Source: a virus. Taken from it: DNA of 64,000 nucleotides. The notes beneath the pieces are model-generated. The model had not been told where the DNA came from. It did no database searches and was given only the letters and a program-made list of their open reading frames with translations. The translations under genes were made by a program, and so were the position numbers. Where the stretch lies: positions 226,711-290,710 of the IMG/VR virus record IMGVR_UViG_3300042939_000736. One strand, given 5' to 3'. Shown here one piece after another: positions 9,097 to 16,861 of the stretch (positions are counted from its first letter, which is position 1; each line of letters begins with the position of its first letter).

Positions 9097-9123
9097 AAAA
9101 GGGGACTAAGTCCCCTTTTTTAT
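9097..9123. terminator. Bidirectional terminator
   Basis: AAAAGGGGACTAAGTCCCCTTTT is nearly symmetric, with A and T runs on both sides, between converging genes. Confidence 0.85.
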
Positions 9124-9671
9124 TTAGTAGATCTAATACAGATATTAAATGAAGATTTATTTTGATAAACCCCAAATCCGTAAGTTGTATGTTCACTATT
9201 TAACAACATATTCATGTGGGAATCAGAACTAATAAAGATATCAAAAATACAATCAGCGATTACTTTGTTTACATCGGTACTATTGTAGTCAATTTTACTA
9301 ATTAAAATAAAATTAATAGTTGCAATTACCTCATCTTCGTTTTCTGATAAATTCACATCATGACAAAAACTTTCAGAAAGTTTTTTTGCGTAAGATTTTG
9401 ATTGTTTTGTCATTTCTTTATTTTCAGTAACAGATGGCTTACCATAATCAGATCTGAAATTATTAAATGATGTCAAAAGATAACCATTAATTTTTAATGT
9501 ATCAATTTTAGATAACATTTCTGATGATGGGTAAGAAAAATTTCCACCATTTATTGGTGTTATTCTTTTTGTGGTTTTTGAAAAAGACCAAACATTAGAA
9601 TACAAATCAAATGTTTGTGAAAAACAGTTAAAGTAAAAAATTAAGGAAAATAAAATAGAAAAAAATTTCAT
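9120..9671 (-). CDS. Secreted CAP/SCP-like protein, 183 aa
   Basis: Signal peptide MKFFSILFSLIFYFNCFSQ. The body has CAP-like landmarks: FNNFRSDYGKPSV near the start, a helix AKKLSESFCHD (CAP motif with His), and near the end SDSHMNMLLN followed by YGFGVYQ, matching H-x-x-x-M/L-L and G-x-G. It is divergent from the CAP-like gene at 6496 and may be a paralogue. A TATATTTG box upstream suggests host polymerase use. How a phage gains from such proteins is unknown; modifying the surface or periplasm of the infected cell is one possibility. Confidence 0.6.
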   Translation of the reverse strand: MKFFSILFSLIFYFNCFSQTFDLYSNVWSFSKTTKRITPINGGNFSYPSSEMLSKIDTLKINGYLLTSFNNFRSDYGKPSVTENKEMTKQSKSYAKKLSESFCHDVNLSENEDEVIATINFILISKIDYNSTDVNKVIADCIFDIFISSDSHMNMLLNSEHTTYGFGVYQNKSSFNICIRSTK

Positions 9672-9694
9672 TTTGTTTTTTTTTGGTTATAACA

Positions 9695-9702
9695 CAAATA
9701 TA
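9695..9702 (-). promoter_or_regulatory. Host-like -7 box TATATTTG
   Basis: TAnnTTTG on the minus strand, 23 bases before the second CAP-like gene; no -33 element is clear. Confidence 0.45.
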
Positions 9703-9714
9703 CAAGATTTTATG

Positions 9715-9724
9715 ATATTTATAA
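9715..9724 (+). promoter_or_regulatory. Late-type element ATATTTATAA
   Basis: Exact copy 17 bases before the ATG at 9742. Confidence 0.5.
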
Positions 9725-9741
9725 TAAAAAACAAAAAAATT

Positions 9742-10062
9742 ATGAAAAGAATAGTTAGATTGACAGAATCAGACCTTACAAGAATTGTAAGAAGAGTGAT
9801 TTCAGAACAAGAAGAAGCCTTTATCGAACAAATTGATTCGGAATTAGATTCTGTTCCTGAAGAAGGGGAAGATCCTGGTTTATTAGAAAGAATTATAAAT
9901 AAAATTCAAGATGCCGGTCACGATGTGGAAATGATTATTAGAAGATTGAAAAGAAACGGTAGAAAATTCAAAAAACACATTTCTAGACATTTCCAACAAG
10001 AAATGATACAAGGTAAAAAAATGTGGAGAAGAATCAGAAAGAAATTAAATAGAATGTTTTAA
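9742..10062 (+). CDS. Basic leader-bearing protein, 106 aa
   Basis: The first 23 residues (MKRIVRLTESDLTRIVRR, then VISEQ) are identical to those of the protein at 57162, 47 kb away, while the rest differs. The remaining part is an acidic stretch and then a very basic helix (RRLKRNGRKFKKHISRH...), likely to bind nucleic acid. The start was moved from an upstream in-frame codon to the ATG that follows the late-type element. A small DNA-associated internal virion protein is the best guess, by analogy to T4 internal proteins. Confidence 0.75.
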   Translation: MKRIVRLTESDLTRIVRRVISEQEEAFIEQIDSELDSVPEEGEDPGLLERIINKIQDAGHDVEMIIRRLKRNGRKFKKHISRHFQQEMIQGKKMWRRIRKKLNRMF

Positions 10063-10097
10063 GTTCCGAAGTATAATTCCATTATACATCCACTACT

Positions 10098-10125
10098 AAA
10101 CCCCAATTTTTTTGGGGTTTTTTTG
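10098..10125 (+). terminator. Terminator hairpin
   Basis: AAACCCCAA, loop, TTGGGGTTTTTTT. Confidence 0.85.
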
Positions 10126-10147
10126 TTTAATTTATATTTATAAGAAT

Positions 10148-10807
10148 ATGGAAAAAAGAATTTCAGATAAAAAAAGTAGAAACTTTATATTCAGAAGATA
10201 TGGGTACATTAGACCAATAATCGATAGGGAAAAAAAAGACCAAGAACCTTGTTATTATAAAGATAAATATGGTGAGTTTGAAGGGTTCAAATACTACATG
10301 GAAACCGTTTCCACATCGGTTGTTGAGTTTATAATGTATTCTTTACCTGACTTTCATGATATGGATTCTGATGAAGAAGAAAATATGGTTGATAGTCTTT
10401 TAGGAGCCTTTGACGATATGTTTTTTAATGAAATCGAAGAATATTATTTTAATTTTGATTGTGGTGAATATTTTCAAAACTTGTCCACAATATACGAATC
10501 GGTTTCACATCAAGTTTTAAGAAGACTTAGAAGGATCCAAGAAGTTAGAGACACAATAGAATTCCAAATGGAAATCCAAGACCCGTGTGATTTTGAAGAT
10601 AGTGAAGAATTTGCCGATTTTTGTATTGGTGAAGGCCTAAGTTTTTTTTATGGTGATGAAAACTATGAAAGAGAAGATGATATATTTGCAGATGAAAATG
10701 ATAATGAAGATAGTGGTAGGGAAGAAATAGAACAAATGATGTATGAAGAATATTTTGACAAATTAGTTAAGTTTTGGGATGAAATTGTTAAATACGGTAA
10801 CTGTTAA
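10148..10807 (+). CDS. Hypothetical acidic protein, 219 aa
   Basis: Start placed at the ATG right after ATATTTATAAGA. I do not recognise the protein. It begins basic (MEKRISDKKSRNFIFRRYGY) and becomes strongly acidic, with long Asp/Glu runs in the last 60 residues. The next gene starts 2 bases after its stop, so the two are coupled. Confidence 0.65.
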   Translation: MEKRISDKKSRNFIFRRYGYIRPIIDREKKDQEPCYYKDKYGEFEGFKYYMETVSTSVVEFIMYSLPDFHDMDSDEEENMVDSLLGAFDDMFFNEIEEYYFNFDCGEYFQNLSTIYESVSHQVLRRLRRIQEVRDTIEFQMEIQDPCDFEDSEEFADFCIGEGLSFFYGDENYEREDDIFADENDNEDSGREEIEQMMYEEYFDKLVKFWDEIVKYGNC

Positions 10808-10809
10808 TT

Positions 10810-11094
10810 ATGAAAATGGATCCACAACTTTTACGAAGATATGTTTTGATTAAAGAATTAATTGATAATTCATATGATGTCTTAAGATCCGAAGTTTGTG
10901 ATTATGCTTTTTCTGATTTTTTAGAAGAAGTTTGTTGGCAAGTTTCAGACCATTTGGATTTAGAAACTGTTGACTCAATTGAAAAAATACATAGATGGGT
11001 TAGAAATAATTTTAACGACTACATTAGAGAAAATTTCAATAATTTATTAAATGAAGAAAATTGTGATGATGATTTCTATGATGATGTAGATTGA
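10810..11094 (+). CDS. Hypothetical acidic protein, 94 aa
   Basis: A small helical acidic protein with three spaced tryptophan/cysteine positions and an Asp-rich tail. Not recognised. It lies 2 bases downstream of another acidic protein and probably works with it. Confidence 0.6.
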   Translation: MKMDPQLLRRYVLIKELIDNSYDVLRSEVCDYAFSDFLEEVCWQVSDHLDLETVDSIEKIHRWVRNNFNDYIRENFNNLLNEENCDDDFYDDVD

Positions 11095-11187
11095 TTATTC
11101 ATCATTATTTTTTTTTGTATTTAAAAAACAAAAACCAATTATCAACCAACCAACAACTAAAGTAAAAACTAATTTGAATATCATCAT
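11095..11187 (-). CDS. Possible small membrane peptide, 30 aa
   Basis: A short minus-strand frame encodes MMIFKLVFTLVVGWLIIGF and a polar tail. One transmembrane helix is evident. It fills an otherwise empty gap, but could be chance in AT-rich DNA. Confidence 0.25.
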   Translation of the reverse strand: MMIFKLVFTLVVGWLIIGFCFLNTKKNNDE

Positions 11188-11207
11188 CTAAGTATATTTA
11201 TAAGTAT

Positions 11208-11663
11208 ATGTTAACAAAAAAACAAATTCAAGGATTCAAAATTCTCAATAATATTGTATGTACTGAATTTCCATACATAAAAAAAGTTGAGCCAGTACTT
11301 TCAGAAATTGATAGATATCAATTTTCTTTAAATGTTTTAGTGCATGTTGATGTTTTTGAAGTCAAAGATACTTTGAATTTAGAATTTAGATCGGACTTAT
11401 CAGATAAAAAAAAGGAAAATCTTGTAGAATATATTTTAAGTATGAATGATTGGGGATATAATTATTTATTTACTATTTTTGATAAAAAGTTTGAAGAAAA
11501 AACCAATCGAAACTTCAATATCAAAATTGAAACCTTTATGAATAGAGTGTACCATCAATTACCAAAAGATATGGTAGTTTTGGAAGACTATGAGTCTCTA
11601 TTAAAAATTAAAGAACCTAAAGATCTTGAAATTAAAACTCTTATTTTTGTAGTCAAAAAATAA
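11208..11663 (+). CDS. Hypothetical protein, 151 aa
   Basis: Not recognised. It has an alternating alpha/beta look with a conserved-looking core (FSLNVLVHVDVFEV). GTATATTTATAAGTAT stands directly before the start. No leader, membrane segment or catalytic motif is visible. Confidence 0.65.
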   Translation: MLTKKQIQGFKILNNIVCTEFPYIKKVEPVLSEIDRYQFSLNVLVHVDVFEVKDTLNLEFRSDLSDKKKENLVEYILSMNDWGYNYLFTIFDKKFEEKTNRNFNIKIETFMNRVYHQLPKDMVVLEDYESLLKIKEPKDLEIKTLIFVVKK

Positions 11664-11703
11664 TTTTATTCTTTTTTTGATATTTATAAAGAAACATTTT
11701 TAT

Positions 11704-12441
11704 ATGAAAAGAATTATTATTTCTGAAGAAGAAAGAAATCATATTTTAAAATCCCATGGTTTGAACGAATCATTGCCAGAACTTGATGTTTTTCCAATTC
11801 AGGGTGGTAAGTATAATATTGGATACGACCCAAAATGGGACGACTTCAACAACCCTATGGGTACCGCAAACAGTGACTACTCAAGACAAGCAACCCATGC
11901 TGGCGCTGGTGGACATTTACATGGTCATATAGGGGTAGATATTTTTGGACCCAAAGGTACACCTATTTTAGCGCCTGTTGATGGTAAAGTTAAATATGGT
12001 GGTAACGGTTTAACTGTGATAATAGAAGATCCCGAAACAGGATATTCACATTGGTTAGGTCACTTGGATACACGTACAGTAAATGAAGGTGATTTTGTAT
12101 TTGCAGGTCAACAAGTGGGTACTTTAGGTAATACAGGAAACGCACAGGGAACAGCACCTCACCTACATTACAATATTTACAGTACTAACGCAGGATTTTA
12201 TTCAGGCGAAGATCCTTTAAACATATTAAAAGGGGCGATCAATAAGACACCCAAAAAACCACAAGAAGTAGAGTATGAAGATTTAGGTACGAAATTTAAA
12301 AGCGCCTTCAAAAAAATATTTGGATCCGAAGAAAAAGATGAAAAAGGAAACGTCAAAGCTGAAGATGAACATGATCTTTGGGATAAAATGAAAATTGCTG
12401 GAAGTGTTTTCTTTGATAAAATTAAAAATATCTTTGATTAG
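11704..12441 (+). CDS. Leader-bearing M23 peptidase, 245 aa
   Basis: Residues 1-23 (MKRIIISEEERNHILKSHGL, then NE) are the shared leader. The M23 (lysostaphin-type) domain spans about residues 55-180, with zinc ligands H75 and D79 in HIGVD, H120 and the H153-L-H155 pair. The family cleaves peptide cross-bridges in peptidoglycan. The last ~60 residues are charged, helical linker sequence. The leader implies delivery inside the virion rather than release from the cell, so it would act in the periplasm at genome entry; this is inferred. The next gene starts 1 base after its stop. Confidence 0.85.
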   Translation: MKRIIISEEERNHILKSHGLNESLPELDVFPIQGGKYNIGYDPKWDDFNNPMGTANSDYSRQATHAGAGGHLHGHIGVDIFGPKGTPILAPVDGKVKYGGNGLTVIIEDPETGYSHWLGHLDTRTVNEGDFVFAGQQVGTLGNTGNAQGTAPHLHYNIYSTNAGFYSGEDPLNILKGAINKTPKKPQEVEYEDLGTKFKSAFKKIFGSEEKDEKGNVKAEDEHDLWDKMKIAGSVFFDKIKNIFD

Positions 12442-12442
12442 T

Positions 12443-12730
12443 ATGGGACATATTAGAATTTCTGAAAGAGAACTTATAAATACAATCAAAAAAATTATAA
12501 ATGAAAATAGTGATTTTGTTACAGGTATTTCTGCATCAGAAAGAGCTGAATTAGTTGACGATGTTATAAACAGAATAAATGAATTTGGGGACGAGTATAT
12601 TATTGCGTTGAATAAATTGAATTATGAATTTCAACCAAAAAGAATTAAAAGAATGGAAAGACCTAGATCTATGGACGATGTAGAACTACCTAAAGGAATA
12701 AAAATTAGTAAAAGTATTTTTCCACGGTGA
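12443..12730 (+). CDS. Short leader-bearing protein, 95 aa
   Basis: It begins MGHIRISERELINTIKKIIN, then EN: a leader with I-S-E and I-N-E. The body of ~70 residues is not recognised. It sits between the M23 and NlpC/P60 enzymes and overlaps the start of the latter, so it may be a structural or chaperone partner. Confidence 0.65.
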   Translation: MGHIRISERELINTIKKIINENSDFVTGISASERAELVDDVINRINEFGDEYIIALNKLNYEFQPKRIKRMERPRSMDDVELPKGIKISKSIFPR

Positions 12731-13410
12731 AAAAAGAACAATTCAACATATTAGAAATTGAAAAAAGAAGGATTCTTGAAATGCATAATTTCAAAGGGAG
12801 TTACATTTCTGAAGAAAAAAAACCTACTTTTTTGGTTTTGGAACAAGAAGAAGAAAATCCTGTTACAACTAACACAACAAGTATACCACCCGAAGTAAAT
12901 CTCAACTCAAACAATGAAGATTTACCTACTATGGAGCCACTTAAACCTGAAAAAATAGATGTCACTCTACCATCACCGGAAATTGTGGAAATTGGTAAAC
13001 AGTATTTAGGTAAACCATATGTCTATGGTGCCCAAGGACCAAATAAATTTGATTGTAGTGGTTATGTAAGATATTTACTATCCAAAACGGGTTTATTGAC
13101 AGATATAAACGACACATCTAAACTTCCTAGAACTGCTTCAGGAATGTATTCATCACCATCATTAACCAAAGTTAGTATGGAGGAAATAAAACCCGGTGAC
13201 TTAGTTTTTTTTAAATCAGGATCAAAAATTAGTCACGTAGGTTTGATTTCCAAAGTCGATCAGGATGAAAAAAATGAAAAAATATTTCATATGTTACACG
13301 CGTCTTCATCATCGGGAACCCAAGATACAGAACAAACTCAATATACAAAAAAAGGTGTAAATAAAACCCCATATTGGGCACCAAAGATCGCCGGTTTCGG
13401 AAGAGTTTAA
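12727..13410 (+). CDS. Leader-bearing NlpC/P60 hydrolase, 227 aa
   Basis: A GTG start overlaps the preceding stop (GTGA). Residues 1-30 form the leader (ILEIEKRRILEMH, then YISE). A Pro/Glu-rich linker follows. The NlpC/P60 domain occupies residues ~83-227: C110 in FDCSGYVR, H170 in SHVGLI, and H191 as third polar residue. Such enzymes cut D-gamma-Glu to diamino acid bonds of peptidoglycan. With the M23 enzyme two genes upstream it gives the virion two complementary peptide-bond cutters. Confidence 0.85.
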   Translation: MKKEQFNILEIEKRRILEMHNFKGSYISEEKKPTFLVLEQEEENPVTTNTTSIPPEVNLNSNNEDLPTMEPLKPEKIDVTLPSPEIVEIGKQYLGKPYVYGAQGPNKFDCSGYVRYLLSKTGLLTDINDTSKLPRTASGMYSSPSLTKVSMEEIKPGDLVFFKSGSKISHVGLISKVDQDEKNEKIFHMLHASSSSGTQDTEQTQYTKKGVNKTPYWAPKIAGFGRV

Positions 13411-13413
13411 ACT

Positions 13414-13728
13414 ATGAAAAAATTGTTTATAAATAGAATTTTAAAAGAGTATGTAATGACCGAGTCATTAATTTACGATGATAATTCGTTTATTGATGAA
13501 ATTGATCAGATAAAAAGACTTTCTGAACAAGATCCTGAATTTGAAAACAAACTTGATAAAATTTGGAACACTTTAGAAATTAAAGTTAAAAAAAGTGGTG
13601 GTGATATGTCAAACATTAAAACAAGCGTGAATACTTTGTTAAAAATGTTCGTTGAAAAACTAAAAGATAAAAGTAAAAATCCAGCTGTTTGGATAAGGAG
13701 ATATAATGTTTGTAAATTATGGAAATGA
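13414..13728 (+). CDS. Leader-like small protein, 104 aa
   Basis: It starts MKKLFINRILKEYVMTESL, a looser version of the leader. The body is helical and not recognised. Its end overlaps the next gene by 10 bases. Confidence 0.55.
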   Translation: MKKLFINRILKEYVMTESLIYDDNSFIDEIDQIKRLSEQDPEFENKLDKIWNTLEIKVKKSGGDMSNIKTSVNTLLKMFVEKLKDKSKNPAVWIRRYNVCKLWK

Positions 13729-14240
13729 CCAAAAATGTAAATGTTGATAATATTTATTCTGACAGTTTGGAAAGAATCAAATTGTTGTATTCTGAATTCA
13801 AGAACTCTAAGGCAATAGTGTATGAATATTATCGTAGATTACACTTAGACATAACAAATAGTACTTTTGGTAAAGTTAGAAAAGAACTTATAGAAATTAT
13901 AGATAACGCCAAATCAGGAATTGTTGATTTAAAAACTGAAATAGTTAAGTACTTTAAAAAAAATAAAAGTTTAGTAACTAAATATTCTTTTGAAAGTGCA
14001 TTTTCATTCGTAAAAAAAATTGATTATATAAAAAACCAAAATGCTAAAACCTTGTTACCATCAATAAACAAGGTTATAGTTAGATTAACTAATTTAGAAT
14101 TTGCAGATAAAAACAAATTTAAAAAACTGATAAATAAATTTTATTTTATTTTGAATAACTATATCAAAATATTAGTACCATCAGATAAAAGTGATTTTTT
14201 GATGGGATGGGTACTTGGAAAAGTTAATCCCCAAAATTAA
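13719..14240 (+). CDS. Hypothetical helical protein, 173 aa
   Basis: Starts inside the end of the previous gene (10-base overlap). Lysine-rich and almost entirely helical by pattern; no domain recognised. It closes the M23 - NlpC/P60 operon at a bidirectional terminator. Confidence 0.6.
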   Translation: MEMTKNVNVDNIYSDSLERIKLLYSEFKNSKAIVYEYYRRLHLDITNSTFGKVRKELIEIIDNAKSGIVDLKTEIVKYFKKNKSLVTKYSFESAFSFVKKIDYIKNQNAKTLLPSINKVIVRLTNLEFADKNKFKKLINKFYFILNNYIKILVPSDKSDFLMGWVLGKVNPQN

Positions 14241-14255
14241 TTGGGGATTTTTTTA
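14226..14255. terminator. Bidirectional terminator
   Basis: AATCCCCAA, AATT, TTGGGGATT with T run to the right and A-rich flank to the left; serves converging genes. Confidence 0.8.
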
Positions 14256-14678
14256 ATTAACTTCCAAAACTTCAAGATCAAAGATTAATTTTTTACCCGC
14301 TAATGGGTGATTACCATCCAATTTAACATTTTCATCACCAACCTCAATAACTCTAAAATTTATTGGACCCATTGGTGTATTTGCTTGTAACATGTGACCA
14401 ACAACAACACCTTCAGGGACTTTGTCTTTAGGAACTTCTTGAATCATATTTTCGTTGTATTGACCATAAGCCATATCGGACTCAATTTCAATTGTTTTCT
14501 TGTGACCAACTTCCATGTCGATCAAACCGTCTTCGAACCCTTTTATAAGTTGTCCTTGACCTAAAGTGACCGTCAATGGATCTCTTCCTTCATTTAAAGA
14601 AGAATCGAATACGGTACCGTCTTCTAATTTACCCGTGTAGTTTACAGTCACGGTGCTGTTGTTTGTAATTTTTACCAT
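14253..14678 (-). CDS. FKBP/SlyD-type peptidyl-prolyl isomerase, 141 aa
   Basis: The sequence follows the SlyD-type FKBP layout: VTVNYTGKLEDGTVFDSS at the start, LIKGFEDGLIDMEVG, an inserted flap (YGQYNENMIQEVPKDKVPEG), and the closing DGNHPLAGKKLIFDLEVLEV. SlyD combines proline isomerisation with chaperone activity. The metal-binding His/Cys tail of enterobacterial SlyD is absent. It may help fold virion proteins. It runs opposite to its neighbours. Phage FKBPs are unusual, so host origin is likely. Confidence 0.9.
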   Translation of the reverse strand: MVKITNNSTVTVNYTGKLEDGTVFDSSLNEGRDPLTVTLGQGQLIKGFEDGLIDMEVGHKKTIEIESDMAYGQYNENMIQEVPKDKVPEGVVVGHMLQANTPMGPINFRVIEVGDENVKLDGNHPLAGKKLIFDLEVLEVN

Positions 14679-14944
14679 AATTTTTTTCTTTTAAAAATAA
14701 TTAAATGAAATCGAAATGTAAAATCAAAAAAACAGCAACAATATAAAAAACACGATATTTACTAAAATTCTTATTATATATAACCAAAGAAATAACCCCA
14801 TAAACTTGAATATGATGTCTTCTTTTTTAAATTTTAATAGGTCAAATAAAAAATTTTTTATTGACGGCCAATATGACTTGATTAAGTTTAACATAACCAA
14901 ATTATATTATTTTTTTTTTATTAATCAATATATTTATAAGTAAT

Positions 14945-15580
14945 ATGAAAAAAGTTATCTCAGAAGAATTGAATTATATCAAATATTTGTTTGATTATAA
15001 AAAAGGTGTTGTTATTTCAGAACAATCGGTAGTCACTGATACTACAACTTTAGACCCAAGTAATAAAACTAAATCAACGATAAATCAAACAAAATCTGCT
15101 AATTTACCTGTGGTTGACGAGCCAGAACCAAGTCCTTCAAAACCAACAATTTCAACAACACAAACAGTTTCAACTACTAATGTTAATACTGTTGAACTTG
15201 AATCACAAAAAAAACAATTAGAAACGCAACTAAGTAGTATCCAATCAAGTTTGGACGTACTTAATAGAAAAAATGAAACTGAAGAAAGACAAAGAATAGA
15301 ATCTTCAATTATTAAAAAAATAGAAGACTTAGACACTTATCTTAGATCAAACTGTGGAAAGAAAATGACAAAACTCTGTAAAGAATACTTGAAAGAAAAA
15401 AATTCATATAACCAACAAATGGCAACCCTTAGAAATCTTACAACAAAAGAAGGTCCAGGTATGGAAAAAAATGAAAAGGATGCCGCGGACAAAACACAAA
15501 AATGGATTACAGTAGTTAACAATATCATTGGGTTATTTACAAGTGCAATCGCAGCAACAAAATTGACTAAAACACAGTAA
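14945..15580 (+). CDS. Leader-bearing coiled-coil protein with C-terminal hydrophobic segment, 211 aa
   Basis: The leader is MKKVISEELNYIKYLFDYK...VVISEQ, with two I-S-E sites. Residues 35-80 are Ser/Thr/Pro-rich and probably unfolded; 80-140 form a coiled coil (ESQKKQLETQLSSIQSSLDV); 190-205 are hydrophobic (IIGLFTSAIAATK). The layout suits a tether that reaches a membrane. TATATTTATAAGTAATATG supports the start. The 266 bases before it hold no gene I can support. Confidence 0.65.
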   Translation: MKKVISEELNYIKYLFDYKKGVVISEQSVVTDTTTLDPSNKTKSTINQTKSANLPVVDEPEPSPSKPTISTTQTVSTTNVNTVELESQKKQLETQLSSIQSSLDVLNRKNETEERQRIESSIIKKIEDLDTYLRSNCGKKMTKLCKEYLKEKNSYNQQMATLRNLTTKEGPGMEKNEKDAADKTQKWITVVNNIIGLFTSAIAATKLTKTQ

Positions 15581-15583
15581 ATT

Positions 15584-15796
15584 ATGAAATTTCTTAAGTT
15601 TCTAATAATTGAGCTTATGAATAAGTATGGTTCGTTTATGTGGTTTGGAACTCATTTATCTATGACTCAAACAGATTGGCACTATCTACTTGAAACTTTT
15701 TTATGTCTTTTAGTTAACCTTTTAGTTATTTTTTCCTTATATTTGCAATACAAAGAAAAGGAAGATGAAAAATTACAAAAAACTAATAATACCTAA
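15584..15796 (+). CDS. Small single-span membrane protein, 70 aa
   Basis: A hydrophobic helix (LETFLCLLVNLLVIFSLYLQY) at residues 36-56 precedes a charged Lys/Glu tail. It lies 3 bases after the coiled-coil gene and overlaps the next by 32 bases. Function unknown. Confidence 0.55.
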   Translation: MKFLKFLIIELMNKYGSFMWFGTHLSMTQTDWHYLLETFLCLLVNLLVIFSLYLQYKEKEDEKLQKTNNT

Positions 15797-16355
15797 AGAT
15801 TCTGCATGGAATAGGAAAGGAATCTTACCATTATTATGGCGAAACACACATTGGAGATTAAGATACTTTCTTGGAGGTATTAAAAACATTTTCAGATGGA
15901 TGCCAACTTTATATAAAGATAAAGATTGGGATGATTGGTACATATTCACAATTCTTCAGAAAAAAATAGAATTTCAGCGTAAGGAAATAATCTACGCTAA
16001 TCGCCATATGGAGGTTGATCGTGATAATCGTGATATGACTATAGTTTTAAATTTAATAGAAAGAGTTAAAGAAGAATATTATGGTACTGAATATCTTGAC
16101 TATTCAGAAACTAAATTCAGGTTTGAACCTATTGAGGGGGATGATGATCATTATTCATTAGAACAAGATTTAATTTCAGAAAATTACGATGAGTATCTAA
16201 GAAAGTACCCGTCAAGTGTTCGTAAAGTATCAAAAGAAAAACCTGATTTAAATAAAAGAGATTTATGTTTTTGGGTTGCAAAACATAACGAAGAAAAGGC
16301 ACATAATTTATTGTTCAGAATTTTAAAAGAAAGAATGAGATGGTGGTGGGATTAA
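15765..16355 (+). CDS. Conserved-type phage protein of unknown function, 196 aa
   Basis: A Trp/Tyr-rich N-terminal half (RNTHWRLRYFLGGIKNIFRW, then DWDDWYIFTILQKKIEFQ) and a C-terminus EKAHNLLFRILKERMRWWWD. I recall similar proteins ending in a Trp-Trp-Asp tail from many large phages, always without assigned function. It overlaps both neighbours and is thus translated in an operon. Confidence 0.65.
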   Translation: MKNYKKLIIPKDSAWNRKGILPLLWRNTHWRLRYFLGGIKNIFRWMPTLYKDKDWDDWYIFTILQKKIEFQRKEIIYANRHMEVDRDNRDMTIVLNLIERVKEEYYGTEYLDYSETKFRFEPIEGDDDHYSLEQDLISENYDEYLRKYPSSVRKVSKEKPDLNKRDLCFWVAKHNEEKAHNLLFRILKERMRWWWD

Positions 16356-16534
16356 AAGTCTATAAAGTAAAAGATAAAGAAACGTATAATCACTTACATA
16401 CTGTTCTTTCTGGTTGGTGTTTTTTTAGAAATGAAAATCAAAATTATTATATCAAAGCTCCCGTTAACAAAACAATTCTTAATTTGATTGAAATGGGGCT
16501 TATTCAGGAAGAAGATCAAAAGAAGATTGAATAA
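16340..16534 (+). CDS. Hypothetical protein, 64 aa
   Basis: A small alpha/beta protein overlapping the upstream gene by 16 bases. Its last codons overlap the end of a converging gene. Not recognised. Confidence 0.5.
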   Translation: MVVGLKVYKVKDKETYNHLHTVLSGWCFFRNENQNYYIKAPVNKTILNLIEMGLIQEEDQKKIE

Positions 16535-16781
16535 TAATTTCTTTTCTTGAACCAACAACACTCCAAGCCATTTTTATCAATGAATTCAATGAAGTGGGGT
16601 ACAAAATTTCAAAATCATCAAGACTAGATACAAACAAAGTAACGTTCAATAAATAGGAGTCTTTACTTCTAATGTAACTTATATTGTTTATTGATATTTT
16701 ACTATTTTTTCCAAACATTTCAGATAAGTCTTTTTTTAGTTGGGTGTCTAAAAACATTTGTAAAATTTCCTTTCTGTTCAT
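16500..16781 (-). CDS. Hypothetical protein, 93 aa
   Basis: The ATG at 16781 is used; an in-frame TTG at 16817 would add 12 residues. The protein has a beta-rich second half and no known motif. It is convergent with the gene at 16340 (35-base overlap) and divergent from the large secreted protein. Confidence 0.5.
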   Translation of the reverse strand: MNRKEILQMFLDTQLKKDLSEMFGKNSKISINNISYIRSKDSYLLNVTLFVSSLDDFEILYPTSLNSLIKMAWSVVGSRKEIIIQSSFDLLPE

Positions 16782-16861
16782 ACGATAAAAAATAGTTATT
16801 GTATACTCATTTGACAAGTCAAAGTATAGACATAACCAATAATTATTACTATTTATTTTAT

